64,000 nt of DNA from Billgrantia aerodenitrificans (GCF_021404405.1 NZ_JABFTV010000004.1:248001-312000); one strand, 5' to 3'; positions 1 through 9,787 are shown, numbered from the stretch's first letter. Notes: generated by a model not told the origin, from the letters alone. A program made the numbers and translations.

Positions 1-1
1 C

Positions 2-583
2 ACTACCCTGTATGTACACGAGAACAGCCAGTTTGAGTCCATCGAAGAACTTCTCCAGCATGCACGGGAAAATCCGCGCAGCCTGAGTATTGGCATCGGT
101 AGTGCGGGGTCGCTGGATCAGCTGGTACTGCAGAATTTTGCCAGGGAGACCGATATTGATGTGCGCACCATCCCTCATGAGGGGGGCGGCGATGCGGTCG
201 TAGCCCTGCTGGGCGAGCATGTCGATGCCGTGATCGGTGAACCTGGCCAGGCCCTGACCCATCTGGAGTCCGGCACCTTGCGCATGCTGGCCGTCTTCCA
301 GGAAGAGCGCCTTGAGACCTATCCAGAGGTGCCCACCTTGCAGGAGCTGGGCTACGAAGTGATTTCCAACAAGTTTCGCGGTGTTTTTGGTCCGCCAGAT
401 ATGGATCCGGAGCTGGTTGAGGAGATAGGCCACACGCTGCGCGATATCGTCAATGACGAGCCGTGGAAGACGTACTGGGGCGAGGGCAGCATGACACCGT
501 CATATCTTGGACACGAAGAATTTACCGAGTTCCTGCACGTGGCCAATGAAGAGCTCCGCGAGTTCGTTGAGGGATTGCAGTAG
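2..583 (+). CDS. TTT-family solute-binding protein TctC, 5' truncated
   Basis: The reading frame is open from base 2 to the stop at 581-583, so the N-terminus (signal peptide and lobe 1) lies outside the window. The visible 193 residues read as the C-terminal part of a Bug/TctC periplasmic binding protein: a segment with GIGSAGSLDQL, then the EGGGDAVVALLGEHVDA stretch typical of the hinge where the carboxylate ligand is bound, then EVPTLQELGYEV and a C-terminal helix. It would capture a di- or tricarboxylate in the periplasm and pass it to TctA/TctB, whose genes follow in the same direction. A strong stem-loop separates it from tctB. The family is clear; the ligand cannot be read from sequence. 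Confidence 0.88.
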   Translation, partial: TTLYVHENSQFESIEELLQHARENPRSLSIGIGSAGSLDQLVLQNFARETDIDVRTIPHEGGGDAVVALLGEHVDAVIGEPGQALTHLESGTLRMLAVFQEERLETYPEVPTLQELGYEVISNKFRGVFGPPDMDPELVEEIGHTLRDIVNDEPWKTYWGEGSMTPSYLGHEEFTEFLHVANEELREFVEGLQ

Positions 584-629
584 GCTTCGGCGGTACTTGT
601 TCAATTTGCACTCCTCGCTAGCTGGTTGA

Positions 630-664
630 GCAGGCATGGCCGATAGTGAGTCGGTCATGCCTGC
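630..664 (+). terminator. Stem-loop between tctC and tctB
   Basis: A 14-bp stem (one G-U pair, left arm 630-643, right arm 651-664) with a 7-nt loop lies between the tctC stop and the tctB start. No T-run follows, so it is more likely a partial terminator or 3'-end stabiliser that raises binding-protein expression over the membrane subunits than a full stop. Confidence 0.55.
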
Positions 665-703
665 CGCCGCGCTCAATTCGGTATTTCGATAAGGGTACGC
701 CTG

Positions 704-1240
704 ATGAATCGTACCAATGTGCTTTCCGGGATCGTCTGCTTTGCTATTGGCGCCTTCGTCTTCTGGCTGTCGGCTGACGTGCCCTCGTTCACGGCAACCG
801 ATGAGCTGGGCGGGCGTTTCTTCCCACGTTTGATCTCGGTCCTGTTCATGCTTGCAAGCCTGGGGTTGGTCATCACGGGCTGGATGAATATCGAGATCCA
901 GGGTGGCCAGGTCGGTGGTGGCAAGGGGAAGTCGGTACCCAGGGATGAGGACGAACGAGTCCCGGATGATGAACCCAGCGACGCGCTGACCATCGGCGGA
1001 ATGCGCCCCGGGACCCTGAGGCTGTTCGGCTTTATCGCCGTCATGGCCGTCTACACGATGATTCTTCCACTGATCGGCTACATCCCCGCTTCACTGGTGG
1101 TCTTTGCGGCCTTGATCATGATCGCCGGAGAATACCGGCCTCTACGGGTTCTGCTTGGCACTATTGGTATCACCGCGGTGCTTTATCTGCTTTTTGCCGC
1201 TATCTTCGGAATGAATGTGCCAACGGCTTCGCTTTTCTAG
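704..1240 (+). CDS. TTT-family small membrane subunit TctB
   Basis: This 178-residue protein has the size and layout of TctB: an N-terminal hydrophobic hairpin (residues about 6-24 and 41-60), a charged cytoplasmic loop (about 70-95, rich in D, E, R and G) and two C-terminal membrane segments (about 105-170). TctB is the small inner-membrane partner of TctA in tripartite tricarboxylate transporters. It sits between tctC and tctA in the standard order. An AAGGG lies upstream of the ATG. The sequence shows no substrate preference. Confidence 0.85.
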   Translation: MNRTNVLSGIVCFAIGAFVFWLSADVPSFTATDELGGRFFPRLISVLFMLASLGLVITGWMNIEIQGGQVGGGKGKSVPRDEDERVPDDEPSDALTIGGMRPGTLRLFGFIAVMAVYTMILPLIGYIPASLVVFAALIMIAGEYRPLRVLLGTIGITAVLYLLFAAIFGMNVPTASLF

Positions 1241-1308
1241 CGACCTACTCTCTAGTCGTAACTTTCAGTTTACGGTTAAAAAACAACCAGGCTCTAGAGG
1301 AAACCACT

Positions 1309-2808
1309 ATGATAGAGGTTGCCGCAATTGGCGAGGCTTTACTCAATGTTTTGTCGCCATATACTCTATTTTTTCTTGTCCTTGGTGTATTCATAGGCAT
1401 CATTGCCGGAATACTGCCAGGCATCAATGGGGCTATCGGGATCAGCCTTATCCTGCCATTCACTTTTGGCATGCCCCCCGCAACGGCTCTTATCATGATG
1501 CTCGGGCTCTGGGGCGGGCAAAACTTTGGTGGCGGGGTGACGGCGGCGCTTGTGCATGCGCCGGGGGCAGCTTCGGGGGCGGCAACACTCTTCGACGGCT
1601 ATCCGATGGCACAGAAGGGGCAGGCCGGCAAGGCCTTGGGCATCATCTGTATTTCTTCCGCGTTCGGGTGGTTTCTCAGCACCATTTTGTTGGCGGTGAT
1701 CGCCCTGCCGCTAGCCGCTTTTGCCTTACGCTTCAGCGCCCCCGAGTATTTTGCAGTAGGCATCTTCGGCCTGAGTATGGTGGCCAGCATGGCGACAAAG
1801 AACATTTTCAAGGGGGCTATTGCTACCTTGATGGGGTTGTTGATCGTGACCATCGGCACCGATCCCTTCAGCGGCCTGCCGCGTTTCACCTTCGGTCGCT
1901 TCGAACTCATGGATGGCATCAATTTTCTGATTGTGATGATCGGGGTTTTCGCCATCGCGGAAGTGCTGGTGCAGGCACAGAAGCCCAATGTCCAGGCGAA
2001 AGTGCAGGCTTTCTCGCGTGAACTGCCAACCTGGAAGGAAGTTCGAGCTCTACTGCCGACGATTTTCCGTTCCTCGGGTATCGGCATGCTGGTCGGCACG
2101 GCGCCGGGGGCTGGGGGGTCGATCGCAGCCTTCATCGCGTACAACGAAGCCAAGCGTTTCTCGAAGCATCCCGAGGACTTCGGGCACGGCTCCCAAGAGG
2201 GCGTGGCGGCACCCGAGGCTGCCAACAATGCCACCGAAGGTGGGGCCATGGTGCCCCTGCTGGCGCTGGGGGTGCCGGGATCGGGGGCTGCCGCCGTCAT
2301 CCTGGCTTCGATGATCCTCTATGGCCTGCGCCCGGGCCCGCAGATATTTACGGAACAACCGGTGTTGGTGTATAGCCTGTTTTTCGGCCTGGCCATCGGT
2401 GCTGTGGTATTGTTGGTGCTCGGGCTGCTGTTGACGCCCTACCTGGCCCTGGTTATGCGAATTCCCAAACCCTATCTTATTACGGGGGTCACGGGAATTG
2501 CCTTCATGGCCGCTATGGCGATCACTGGGCTGCTGTTCGATGTGAGGCTGGTACTGTTCTTCGGTGTCCTAGGCTATGTAATGCGCAAGCTGGATTTCCC
2601 ACCGGCACCAATGATTTTGGCCCTCGTACTGGGCTTCATGATCGAGACCTCGCTGCGCCGGGCGCTCATCATGTCGGATGGTGACTGGACAGTATTCTTC
2701 ACGCGGCCTATTTCGGCGGTAATTCTCTGTGTGGCTTTGTTGTCCTTCTTCTACCCGATAATTCGTGAGGTCGTGAGCCGGCAACGGGCTAAGCGTCGTC
2801 AGGCTTGA
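1309..2808 (+). CDS. TTT-family large permease TctA
   Basis: A 499-residue polytopic membrane protein with about twelve hydrophobic segments. It carries the two glycine-rich TctA signatures, one near residues 28-45 ([15 protein letters not shown]) and one near 310-330 ([13 protein letters not shown]), and the internal [16 protein letters not shown] motif. These identify the large permease of a tripartite tricarboxylate transporter, which moves the carboxylate with cations. The start is set by AGAGGAA seven bases ahead of the ATG. It completes the tctCBA set; a second, non-identical tctA is at 13.9 kb. Confidence 0.93.
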   Translation: MIEVAAIGEALLNVLSPYTLFFLVLGVFIGIIAGILPGINGAIGISLILPFTFGMPPATALIMMLGLWGGQNFGGGVTAALVHAPGAASGAATLFDGYPMAQKGQAGKALGIICISSAFGWFLSTILLAVIALPLAAFALRFSAPEYFAVGIFGLSMVASMATKNIFKGAIATLMGLLIVTIGTDPFSGLPRFTFGRFELMDGINFLIVMIGVFAIAEVLVQAQKPNVQAKVQAFSRELPTWKEVRALLPTIFRSSGIGMLVGTAPGAGGSIAAFIAYNEAKRFSKHPEDFGHGSQEGVAAPEAANNATEGGAMVPLLALGVPGSGAAAVILASMILYGLRPGPQIFTEQPVLVYSLFFGLAIGAVVLLVLGLLLTPYLALVMRIPKPYLITGVTGIAFMAAMAITGLLFDVRLVLFFGVLGYVMRKLDFPPAPMILALVLGFMIETSLRRALIMSDGDWTVFFTRPISAVILCVALLSFFYPIIREVVSRQRAKRRQA

Positions 2809-2836
2809 TAGATGAAGCTCTTTTTACTCGGGTGCG

Positions 2837-3922
2837 GTGGCGATAGCTCATGCATGTGATGCTTGTGTCATGAGCCCACCAACCCCCGGGACACGCCGAC
2901 AGTCATACAGCGAATTCTTTCGTGCCTGGGGCATCGGCCTGGTGGGCGGTGGGTTGGCAAGCTGGGCCGGGATACCGCTGGCCTGGATGCTGGGGCCGCT
3001 GTTTGCCGCCATGCTGATATCCCTAGCCGGAATTTCGCTGTCGATGCCCAGCCCCTTGCGTATTGGCTCTCGCGGCATGGTCGGCATGCTGTTGGGCTCG
3101 GCGGTGACGCCCGAGACCTTTGATCGCGTGGGCCAATGGCCTTTCAGCCTGATGCTGATGGTGTTGGGACTGCTGTTGATGTCCGTGTTGACCGCGAGTT
3201 ACTACCGGGGCATTGGCGGCTTCGATCGGCTCTCGGCTGTGTCGGCCTCGTTGCCGGGGGCGATTAGCAATATTCCGGCAATAGCCATACGCATGGGGGC
3301 AAACGGGCCCAAGGTCGTTCTCTCGCACTTGGCAAGAGTCACGTTGGTGATTATGGTCGTGCCGCCGCTGTATATGGCGTGGCAGGGCCTCGACGCTAGT
3401 CTGGAGGGCGGTAATCCCACATCGTGGAACCTGCTGGGGGAGCATCTGTGGATCCTGCCGGTGGCCCTCCCGGCCGGGTTTCTGGCTCGCCGGCTGAGCC
3501 TGCCGGTTCCCGAGATGATCGGTCCGATGATCACCGCGGCGATACTGTCACTGATGGGGTATCGCCTCGCGCTGCCCGAGTGGCTGCTCGCCGGGACCTT
3601 CCTGGTGCTCGGTACCACGATCGGAGCACGCTTTTACCACATGCCCTTGTCACTGCTGGTGGGCACCGGTCGCCATGCGCTGCTGGGGACCCTCGTCACT
3701 TTGGCCACGGCAGTGGCAGTGGCGGTCGTCATGCATGCTGTGCTGGGCGTTCCCCTGGCGGTGGCGCTGCTTGCGGTGATCCCCGGCGGGCTTGCTGAGA
3801 TGGCCTTGCTGGCAGCGGCCTTGGGTGTCGACCCCGTCTTCGTGACGTTCCACCAGATCGCTCGCAGCATCTTGCTGAACGCTATGGCACCCTTCGTGTT
3901 GCGGCTGTTTGGGGGGCGCTAG
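2837..3922 (+). CDS. AbrB-family membrane protein (first copy)
   Basis: The product is an integral membrane protein with about ten hydrophobic segments and two similar halves, each holding a pattern of the type PLAWMLGPLFAAML or PVPEMIGPMITAAIL, as in the AbrB/PF05145 family (often mislabelled ammonia monooxygenase). Its function is not established; location beside carboxylate transporter genes suggests transport. The GTG start at 2837 gives 361 residues, and an in-frame ATG at 2870 gives 350; neither has a convincing ribosome site. It follows tctA by 28 bases and probably shares its transcript. It ends six bases from the convergent GntR gene. A paralogue lies at 18.3 kb. Confidence 0.8.
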   Translation: MAIAHACDACVMSPPTPGTRRQSYSEFFRAWGIGLVGGGLASWAGIPLAWMLGPLFAAMLISLAGISLSMPSPLRIGSRGMVGMLLGSAVTPETFDRVGQWPFSLMLMVLGLLLMSVLTASYYRGIGGFDRLSAVSASLPGAISNIPAIAIRMGANGPKVVLSHLARVTLVIMVVPPLYMAWQGLDASLEGGNPTSWNLLGEHLWILPVALPAGFLARRLSLPVPEMIGPMITAAILSLMGYRLALPEWLLAGTFLVLGTTIGARFYHMPLSLLVGTGRHALLGTLVTLATAVAVAVVMHAVLGVPLAVALLAVIPGGLAEMALLAAALGVDPVFVTFHQIARSILLNAMAPFVLRLFGGR

Positions 3923-3928
3923 AAGTAG

Positions 3929-4771
3929 CTAGCCCATTTCGTTGCGATAGTGGATGGTATCGGTCATGCCGACCATGGTGCGCCATTCCACCGGCTCGCC
4001 GCCCAGGCTGTAGGCAACGCGTTCGACTTCCAGTACCGCAACGCCTGGCTCGATGGACAGGAAGCGGGCCTCTTCCGCGGTGGCCGCCCGTGCCCGAACC
4101 TGCTCCACGACCTTGGTGATTAGCAGGTTGTATTCCTGTTCCAGAATCAGGTAAATGGAGCCCGGCGAGTGCTGTTGTAGGATTCGCCAGGCCTCGGGGC
4201 ACAGATCGTCGGACAGGAAGATTCGCTCGAGCAGGACGGGCTGTGTATCGAGGTGACGCAGGCGCAGGGATTCGGTGCCCGTCGACCCGGGAGCGATATG
4301 CAGGCCGTGGGCGATACGTTCATCGGCCTCGGCCTGGCGTGTCTCCAGGTAGGTCGCCTCGTTACCTGCTACCTTACCCCCAGCGTTGCGATAGAGGCGG
4401 TGGAAGCGGAAGGGCTGGTAATCGCCGTTATGCGAGGTGACGAAAGTGCCTTTGCCGGCCTGTCGCGTCACCAGGCCTTCACTCGCCATTTCCTCGATGG
4501 CTTTACGTACCGTGCCTTGGCTGAGATGGTATTCTTCGGCAAGTCGCATTTCGCTGGGCAGGCACTGGCCCGGTTTCCATTCACCTTTGAGCACCCGATA
4601 GACAAGGTGTTGCTTGACCTGCTGATACAAGGGTTTAGAGCTGGGTCTGGTCTCATTCATGCCGGTAGGCGGCTCCTGGTGAGGAGTGGTCGTCGCCCGC
4701 TTGCGAGGCATGGCGACGTCTGGGGGGGGCGTGGCCTGGGGGGCGTGACGTGATTTTTCCATGGGGCGCAT
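3929..4771 (-). CDS. GntR/HutC-family transcriptional regulator
   Basis: The N-terminal winged helix is clear (PLYQQVKQHL, then a helix-turn-helix with HLSQGTVRKAIEEMASEGLV and the wing QAGKGTFV), followed by a UTRA effector domain (about residues 130-275) with ERIFLSDDLCPE and VLEVERVAYS. HutC-type regulators usually repress catabolic genes and release DNA on binding a small metabolite. The longest frame has a low-complexity N-terminal extension; in-frame ATGs at 4762 and 4660 (residue 38, just before the conserved domain) are alternatives, and the true start is unsure. Its position between the two TTT loci, with an AT-rich palindrome upstream, makes it the best candidate regulator of the cluster. 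Confidence 0.88.
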   Translation of the reverse strand: MRPMEKSRHAPQATPPPDVAMPRKRATTTPHQEPPTGMNETRPSSKPLYQQVKQHLVYRVLKGEWKPGQCLPSEMRLAEEYHLSQGTVRKAIEEMASEGLVTRQAGKGTFVTSHNGDYQPFRFHRLYRNAGGKVAGNEATYLETRQAEADERIAHGLHIAPGSTGTESLRLRHLDTQPVLLERIFLSDDLCPEAWRILQQHSPGSIYLILEQEYNLLITKVVEQVRARAATAEEARFLSIEPGVAVLEVERVAYSLGGEPVEWRTMVGMTDTIHYRNEMG

Positions 4772-4814
4772 GCCTCTCGGTTGCCGGCTTAAAGCGAAAT
4801 TTCCCTCCGTTTCA

Positions 4815-4835
4815 TTGTATCATTTATTTTATAGG
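4815..4835. promoter_or_regulatory. AT-rich operator candidate upstream of the GntR gene
   Basis: An AT-only island with TTGTATCATTTATTTTATAGG sits about 45 bases upstream of the longest GntR start, in the divergent region shared with the LysR gene. It shares TATC/ATAAAA character with the stronger palindromes at 9805, 17073 and 18035, but is the least symmetric of the four. Autoregulation by the GntR protein is inferred. Confidence 0.35.
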
Positions 4836-4978
4836 ATTTTGAGCGCGATGCCCATTGCACGGAGCTATCGTGCAGGGATGGCTGTTCTCGACAAGCAACG
4901 ACCGATTCGTTGAGGGTGCTCGTTGCTCTCACCAAAGTGTTGCCATGATCTCCTTGTTATCTTTTCGCTAGGATCGCT

Positions 4979-5887
4979 ATGTCGCTTCCCGTCACTTTTC
5001 GCCAGATTCAGGTGTTTGCCGCCGTGGCTCGCAACGGTACCGTCATTACCGCGGCGCAGCAGTTGCATCTGTCACAATCCGCCACCAGCCAGGCGCTGTC
5101 TGACCTGGAGCGACAGCTTGGCGTTGCCCTTTTCGAGCGCCTGGGGCGCCGTCTATGCCTCAACGATATCGGCCGCCACCTGCTGCCACAGGCAGAACGC
5201 CTGCTGGATGGAATGGAGGTCTTCGTGAGGTCGGCGCAGGAGCCGGAAGGGAGGTTGAGTGGTACCCTGAATGTATCGGCCAGCGCGACCATCGGGACCT
5301 ACTTGCTGCCTGCGCTGGCGGGACGCTTCAGCGAGCGGCATCCTGGGGCCGACCTGAGATTGAATCTGCGCAATACCGGCGAAGTGGTAATGGATCTGCT
5401 CAGGCTGAATGCCGACTTGGGATTGATAGAGGGGCAATGCCATGAGCCACGACTGGCCAGCGAGGCCTGGTGCCAGGACAGGATGGTGATCATTTGCTCC
5501 CCGCAGCATCCGCTGGCCCGGGCTGGCCGCCTCGAGAGGCATGACCTGAGCGACGTGAGCTGGATCATGCGTGAGAAGGGTTCGGGGACCCGTGAGGTAT
5601 TCGAGATCGCCCTGGGCGCAGATGTCGACCGTCTGGCGATTCGCATGGAGCTCGGTCAGCACGAGGCCATCAAGCAGGCTGTGCGAGCGGGGTTGGGCCT
5701 GGGATGTTTGTCGTGGCTGAGCGTGGTTGGGGAGATCGAGCGCGGTGAATTGATCGCCCTGAGTAGCGACTTGTGCCTGACACGACGCTTCTCCCTGGTG
5801 TGGCATCCGGAACGTTATCGAAGCCCGCTGTGGCAGGCCTTCAAGGTGTTCCTCGTCGAGCAATCCGACCGGTACCCGAATGGCTAA
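4979..5887 (+). CDS. LysR-family regulator, YeiE-like
   Basis: This 302-residue protein has an N-terminal LysR helix-turn-helix (residues 5-65, with ITAAQQLHLSQSATSQALSD) and a periplasmic-binding-like effector domain (about 92-295). Stretches such as ASATIGTYLLPALAGRF, LIEGQCHEP, WIMREKGSGTREVFE and ELGQHEAIKQAVRAGLGLG match the CysB/YeiE branch; YeiE of enteric bacteria has been described as responding to sulfite. It is divergent from the GntR gene and convergent with the TauE/SafE exporter gene, 38 bases away. A role as a sulfite or sulfur-anion sensor for the neighbouring genes is inference from similarity and context. Confidence 0.85.
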   Translation: MSLPVTFRQIQVFAAVARNGTVITAAQQLHLSQSATSQALSDLERQLGVALFERLGRRLCLNDIGRHLLPQAERLLDGMEVFVRSAQEPEGRLSGTLNVSASATIGTYLLPALAGRFSERHPGADLRLNLRNTGEVVMDLLRLNADLGLIEGQCHEPRLASEAWCQDRMVIICSPQHPLARAGRLERHDLSDVSWIMREKGSGTREVFEIALGADVDRLAIRMELGQHEAIKQAVRAGLGLGCLSWLSVVGEIERGELIALSSDLCLTRRFSLVWHPERYRSPLWQAFKVFLVEQSDRYPNG

Positions 5888-5925
5888 GATGCCTCAGCCA
5901 TTCAGCGTTGGGCGGCGTTGCCGGT

Positions 5926-6693
5926 TTATTCCAGCAGGTCGATGACCGGGCGCCATAGCAGGGATATGCCCCCGAGCATGATGATACCCTCCATGATGGT
6001 GGTATGCAGCTTGACCGAGGTGTGGCTCACCACCCAGCGGCCCAGGTAATTGCCGGGGATGGTACAGAGCCCGAGCAGGAGGCCGGCCAGGAGCATGCTG
6101 GGCGTCAGCAGGGCATGATTGCTGAAGGCGATGGCCTTGGTGGTGTTGACCGCGGTGGAAATGGCGGCATCGGTGGCCAGGAAGGCTTGCCCTTTGATCC
6201 CGGCACCCAGCAGCATGGGGACCAGGAACATGCCCATGCCGGTGGTGGTGCCCGAGCCGATACCGAACAGGCCGGTGCCGATGGCAAGGCCCCTAGGGCT
6301 GAGCTGCATCTTGCGCCTTGCGCAATAGCGCCCCAGGGGAACGGCTATCAGCAGGAACAGGCCGAGCATGATCGAGACCGCTTCGCTGCTCAGGCGCACG
6401 TATACGAAGGTGCCGATCAGCACCCCGGGAATGGCGGTCATCAGGGCCAGCCCGGTCAAGCGGACATCGATGAGCTTGCGGTACAGCCAGAACCGGTGGG
6501 CATTGGCCAGCAGCATCGCCACACTCATGATGGGGATGACGGCCTTGACGCCGATGATCGGCGCCAGTACCGGAGGCAGGATCAGTCCGCCGCCGAACCC
6601 CGTCATACCGCCTAAAGTGCCGGCAACGAGTGCCGCGAGCAGGATGGCGATCAGTTCGCCGGCGCTGAAAGCCCCCAGGGCGAGAAAGTCCAA
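5926..6693 (-). CDS. TauE/SafE (TSUP) family anion exporter
   Basis: The 255-residue product has about eight membrane segments in two halves, each with a glycine-rich motif (LGGMTGFGGGLILPPVLAP near residues 28-46, and GIGSGTTTGMGMFLVPMLL in the second half), the mark of the TauE/SafE/TSUP family. Members export sulfite, sulfoacetate or related organic anions across the inner membrane. The start codon is TTG at 6693, preceded by GGAG. Location between a YeiE-like regulator and the PrpD/ComA-like operon fits removal of sulfite or another toxic anion formed in catabolism; the real substrate cannot be read from sequence. Confidence 0.85.
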   Translation of the reverse strand: MDFLALGAFSAGELIAILLAALVAGTLGGMTGFGGGLILPPVLAPIIGVKAVIPIMSVAMLLANAHRFWLYRKLIDVRLTGLALMTAIPGVLIGTFVYVRLSSEAVSIMLGLFLLIAVPLGRYCARRKMQLSPRGLAIGTGLFGIGSGTTTGMGMFLVPMLLGAGIKGQAFLATDAAISTAVNTTKAIAFSNHALLTPSMLLAGLLLGLCTIPGNYLGRWVVSHTSVKLHTTIMEGIIMLGGISLLWRPVIDLLE

Positions 6694-6775
6694 GCGAAAG
6701 GTACTCCGATCCGTTCAGGTGATGCCGGCGATCGCTGCCTGGCCCATGATCGGGTTAGTGCAACCCCGAACTAGT

Positions 6776-6798
6776 ACTGCCCGCGAGTCGCGGGCAGT
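6776..6798 (-). terminator. Stem-loop downstream of the PrpD operon
   Basis: ACTGCCCGCG pairs perfectly with CGCGGGCAGT across a 3-nt loop. It lies about 120 bases beyond the last minus-strand PrpD gene and ahead of the TauE/SafE gene. No T-run follows, so termination is only possible, not certain. Confidence 0.45.
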
Positions 6799-6917
6799 TG
6801 ACGGCTGAGCGTCACTCGGTGATCAGCTCATTCATGACGATGGCCGGGTGGGGCATGCGCATTGCGTTCCCCTCCCCGGATCATTGCCCGGGGGCGGTCT
6901 GCCATGGGGAGCGCGCC

Positions 6918-8333
6918 TCATGCCTCGCTGGCGACATTGGCCATCCAGTCGGTGAGGGCCGCGCTGTCGGCCAGCGTATCCACCGCCCAGATGGATGCGA
7001 TGAGGGCCTTCTGGCTCTCTTCGTCCAACAGGCCCTGGGCGCAGACGCGGAATTTCTCCTCGACCTCGCCATTCGTCATGGGGTTGCTCGGGCCGCCGCG
7101 ATAGCGTTCATCGGCCCACTTCTCGAACGTCTTGCCATCCTTGGTCTGCAGCACGATACGCGAGCGAATGCGGTCGAAGCCCATGGCCTCGATCTCGGGA
7201 TCGAGATGGAGACTGATGCGCTTCTGCATGTCCTGCATGGGATCGCTGCTGACGAACTCATCGGTGAACTCCTTGGCGCCGGCTTGGCGACGCAGCACCA
7301 GCATGGCCAGCAGGGCATTCATGCAGAACTTGGCCTGGAGATGATTTTTGGCGATGGGGTAACGGATTGGTTCGAGGATATTGTTGGCTGCGTAGAAGTC
7401 GATCTTATCAACCTGCTCCGGCTGAATATCGTGTTCGAGTACCAGGTTGCGCATGGCATCCATGGACTGATGGGTGACGATACCGGAGGGGTAAGGTTTG
7501 ATGCTGACGCCGGGCGAGACGATGGTGAAGGTCTTGCCGAAGCCTTGGCTCAGTTTCTCTTCGGAGTAGCCGCCACCCAGCACCTGGAGGAAGCCCCAGC
7601 GCCCATCGAGGGCGGTCGGGTCGGCGGTGAAGCCGCGCTTGGCCAGCATGGCCGCCGTCACCCCGTTCTCGGCGGCACGGCCCACATGCAGCGGCTTGGT
7701 CATGGTACCGAAGTTACAGCGGATGCCGGCGGCGAAGCTGGCGGCGATGCCCAGAGCATTGGCCACCTGGTCATCGGTCAGTTGCAACAGCTTGGCGGCG
7801 GCGGCGCAAGCGCCGAAGGTACCAACCGTACCGCTGGTGTGGTGACCGCGGCGGTAGTGGTCCGGCAGCATCCATTCGGAGATCTTGGACTCCACTTCGA
7901 CGCCGGTCTGGAAGGCCAGCATCAGGGCTTCACCGGAGACGCCGCCCAGTTGCTGGGCCACGACCAGAGCGGCGGTCAGCGGTGGCACAGAGGGGTGGGT
8001 GAGCAGGCCGTACACGTGGCGTGGGTCATGGCTGACCTGGGTGTCATCCCAGTCGTGGGCATGGCCCGAGGTGCCCAGGATGCGGGCGGCAGCGGGGGTA
8101 GGAACACGCTGTCCCTCACCGGCCAGCAGTAGGGCGTCTTCTCGCCCCCCCTGGTAGACGGCTTCCTCCATCAGGATGTGCACCGAATGCTCGGTGGCGC
8201 CAGCGGCATATAGCCCCATGGTATCCAACATGCAGCGTTTGCCGATTTCCAGGGCTTCGGCGGGAAGGTCGGCAAAGGTCACGTTCTGGATGAACTGTAC
8301 GGCATCCTGCGTGATGTTGGTTTCCGTGGTCAT
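6918..8333 (-). CDS. MmgE/PrpD family protein 1
   Basis: At 471 residues it has the usual family length: a large helical N-terminal domain (about 1-270) and a smaller C-terminal alpha/beta domain (about 280-455). The family includes 2-methylcitrate dehydratase, cis-aconitate decarboxylase and iminodisuccinate epimerase, cytosolic enzymes acting on di- and tricarboxylates. Visible active-site regions are HAHDWDDTQVSHDPRH (about 90-105), KPLHVGRAAENG (about 207) and the VSIKPYPSG segment (about 280) where the other two paralogues have FKPYACGTM. It is the most divergent of the three tandem copies and last in the operon, 65 bases after copy 2. AGAGG precedes the ATG. The reaction is unknown. Confidence 0.88.
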   Translation of the reverse strand: MTTETNITQDAVQFIQNVTFADLPAEALEIGKRCMLDTMGLYAAGATEHSVHILMEEAVYQGGREDALLLAGEGQRVPTPAAARILGTSGHAHDWDDTQVSHDPRHVYGLLTHPSVPPLTAALVVAQQLGGVSGEALMLAFQTGVEVESKISEWMLPDHYRRGHHTSGTVGTFGACAAAAKLLQLTDDQVANALGIAASFAAGIRCNFGTMTKPLHVGRAAENGVTAAMLAKRGFTADPTALDGRWGFLQVLGGGYSEEKLSQGFGKTFTIVSPGVSIKPYPSGIVTHQSMDAMRNLVLEHDIQPEQVDKIDFYAANNILEPIRYPIAKNHLQAKFCMNALLAMLVLRRQAGAKEFTDEFVSSDPMQDMQKRISLHLDPEIEAMGFDRIRSRIVLQTKDGKTFEKWADERYRGGPSNPMTNGEVEEKFRVCAQGLLDEESQKALIASIWAVDTLADSAALTDWMANVASEA

Positions 8334-8398
8334 GGTTTACCTCTTGTCAAAATGATTGCCACCGCAGCCCGCAGGGGCGGGTGTCAGGGGCGAATTGG

Positions 8399-9787
8399 TT
8401 ACTTGCCCAGCAGCTTGGCGGAGAAAATGGCATGGCTGCCGAACAGCTCGTCGGCATAGCTCGCCAGGTCAGTCGCTCCGGGGCCGGACCAGTTGCCGAA
8501 GCTGAGGTTGGCCTGGCACTTGGCGAGCAGGTCATCCCGGCTCAAGGGTTCGCGCAAGCCGCCGCGTAACTGCCCCTGGAACTCCGTTACGGTTTCACCG
8601 TTCTTCAGCTGCGCGACGACATGGCCGGTGTAGTTTCTGGGGTATTCGTTCTCGGGATCGACTTCGAAGCGCACCTTGGCGGCGAGTTCCAGTACCTCGG
8701 GATCGCGAATAGACGCATTGGTGAACTGGGCCAGGCCGGCATCGCCATAGCAGAACCCTGCGGCCACCGTATAGGGGCCGCTGAACTTGGCCGCATACGG
8801 AGTTGGCGGGCTCTGCTTGAGCGGCAGTGGCTCCCAGAGACGGTGAACCGTACCTTCCCCGACCTGGCAGACGATCTCCTCGACATCGGTGGGCTTGATG
8901 CCGCGCTGCGCCAGGCGTACTGCGCAATCGATATACGGTTGGGTCATGGTGCCGCAGGCATAGGGCTTGAACGCGACATGCGCGGCCTCCCAGTGCTGGC
9001 CCAAGCCGTCGACAAGGAGCGAGAGATCGGGCTCGATGGACGGGGCAAAGGCCTTGTAGAGGCCGTGTATACCCTCGAAGACGCTGACCGGTCCATGGAA
9101 GCCGGCCCCGCCCATCGCCGCTGCCCGAATCCCGGATTGGGCGGCCCAGCCGGCATGCATGCGCTTGGTCCAGGAGCCGTCGGCCAGGTATTCGATGATG
9201 CCAGCCGACATGCTGGCCGAGACGCCCAGAGTATTCTTGAGCTGTTCGGCATCATGGCCCCGGGCGACACCGACGCCGATTGCCGCTGCCACGGTGCCCA
9301 GCACAGAGGTAGGATGGAAGCCGGCGGCATGAACCCCCTTCTTGGCGATCGCCCCCAGTCGGCACATCACTTCGATGGCCACCGCCATGCCCAGGGCGAC
9401 CCGGCCCTCGGACAGGCCATAAGCCTCGCCGGCGGCGAAGAGGGCCGGGACCACGACGACCCCGGAGTGCACTGGGCAGCCTTCATAGGTGTTGTCGAAG
9501 TCTTCGCCATGGCCGGTGGTGCCGTTGATCAGGGCGGCATCGTAGGGGCTGCGCGGCGTGTCGCTACCGAAGACGGTGCAATTGCCGGGTGTGTCGGCGG
9601 CTTGACTGACCGCCCGACCGTAATCGGTATCCAGCGAGGCGATGGCGAGCGCGACGGTATCCAGGACCGTGTTGGCTACGGCGCTGCGAACCGTATCGGG
9701 AACATCGTGTTCATCCAGATTGGCGGCCCACTCTGCCAATTGCTCGGATAGGGAGCGTGGAGCGCTCGCCGTCGATACTTTCGTCAT
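8399..9787 (-). CDS. MmgE/PrpD family protein 2
   Basis: This 462-residue protein has the full two-domain MmgE/PrpD layout with GTTGHGEDFDNTYEG (about residue 93), GFHPTSVLG, KRMHAGWAAQSG and VAFKPYACGTMTQPYIDC, the last two holding the basic and His/Tyr positions expected to line the active site. I chose the ATG at 9787, which has GGAG six bases upstream; an ATG four codons earlier (9799) has none. It resembles copy 3 (9862-11247) far more than copy 1, so the pair probably arose by duplication. The AT-rich 16-bp palindrome just upstream suggests its own promoter or operator. A carboxylate lyase, isomerase or epimerase function is likely; the substrate is unknown. Confidence 0.88.
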   Translation of the reverse strand: MTKVSTASAPRSLSEQLAEWAANLDEHDVPDTVRSAVANTVLDTVALAIASLDTDYGRAVSQAADTPGNCTVFGSDTPRSPYDAALINGTTGHGEDFDNTYEGCPVHSGVVVVPALFAAGEAYGLSEGRVALGMAVAIEVMCRLGAIAKKGVHAAGFHPTSVLGTVAAAIGVGVARGHDAEQLKNTLGVSASMSAGIIEYLADGSWTKRMHAGWAAQSGIRAAAMGGAGFHGPVSVFEGIHGLYKAFAPSIEPDLSLLVDGLGQHWEAAHVAFKPYACGTMTQPYIDCAVRLAQRGIKPTDVEEIVCQVGEGTVHRLWEPLPLKQSPPTPYAAKFSGPYTVAAGFCYGDAGLAQFTNASIRDPEVLELAAKVRFEVDPENEYPRNYTGHVVAQLKNGETVTEFQGQLRGGLREPLSRDDLLAKCQANLSFGNWSGPGATDLASYADELFGSHAIFSAKLLGK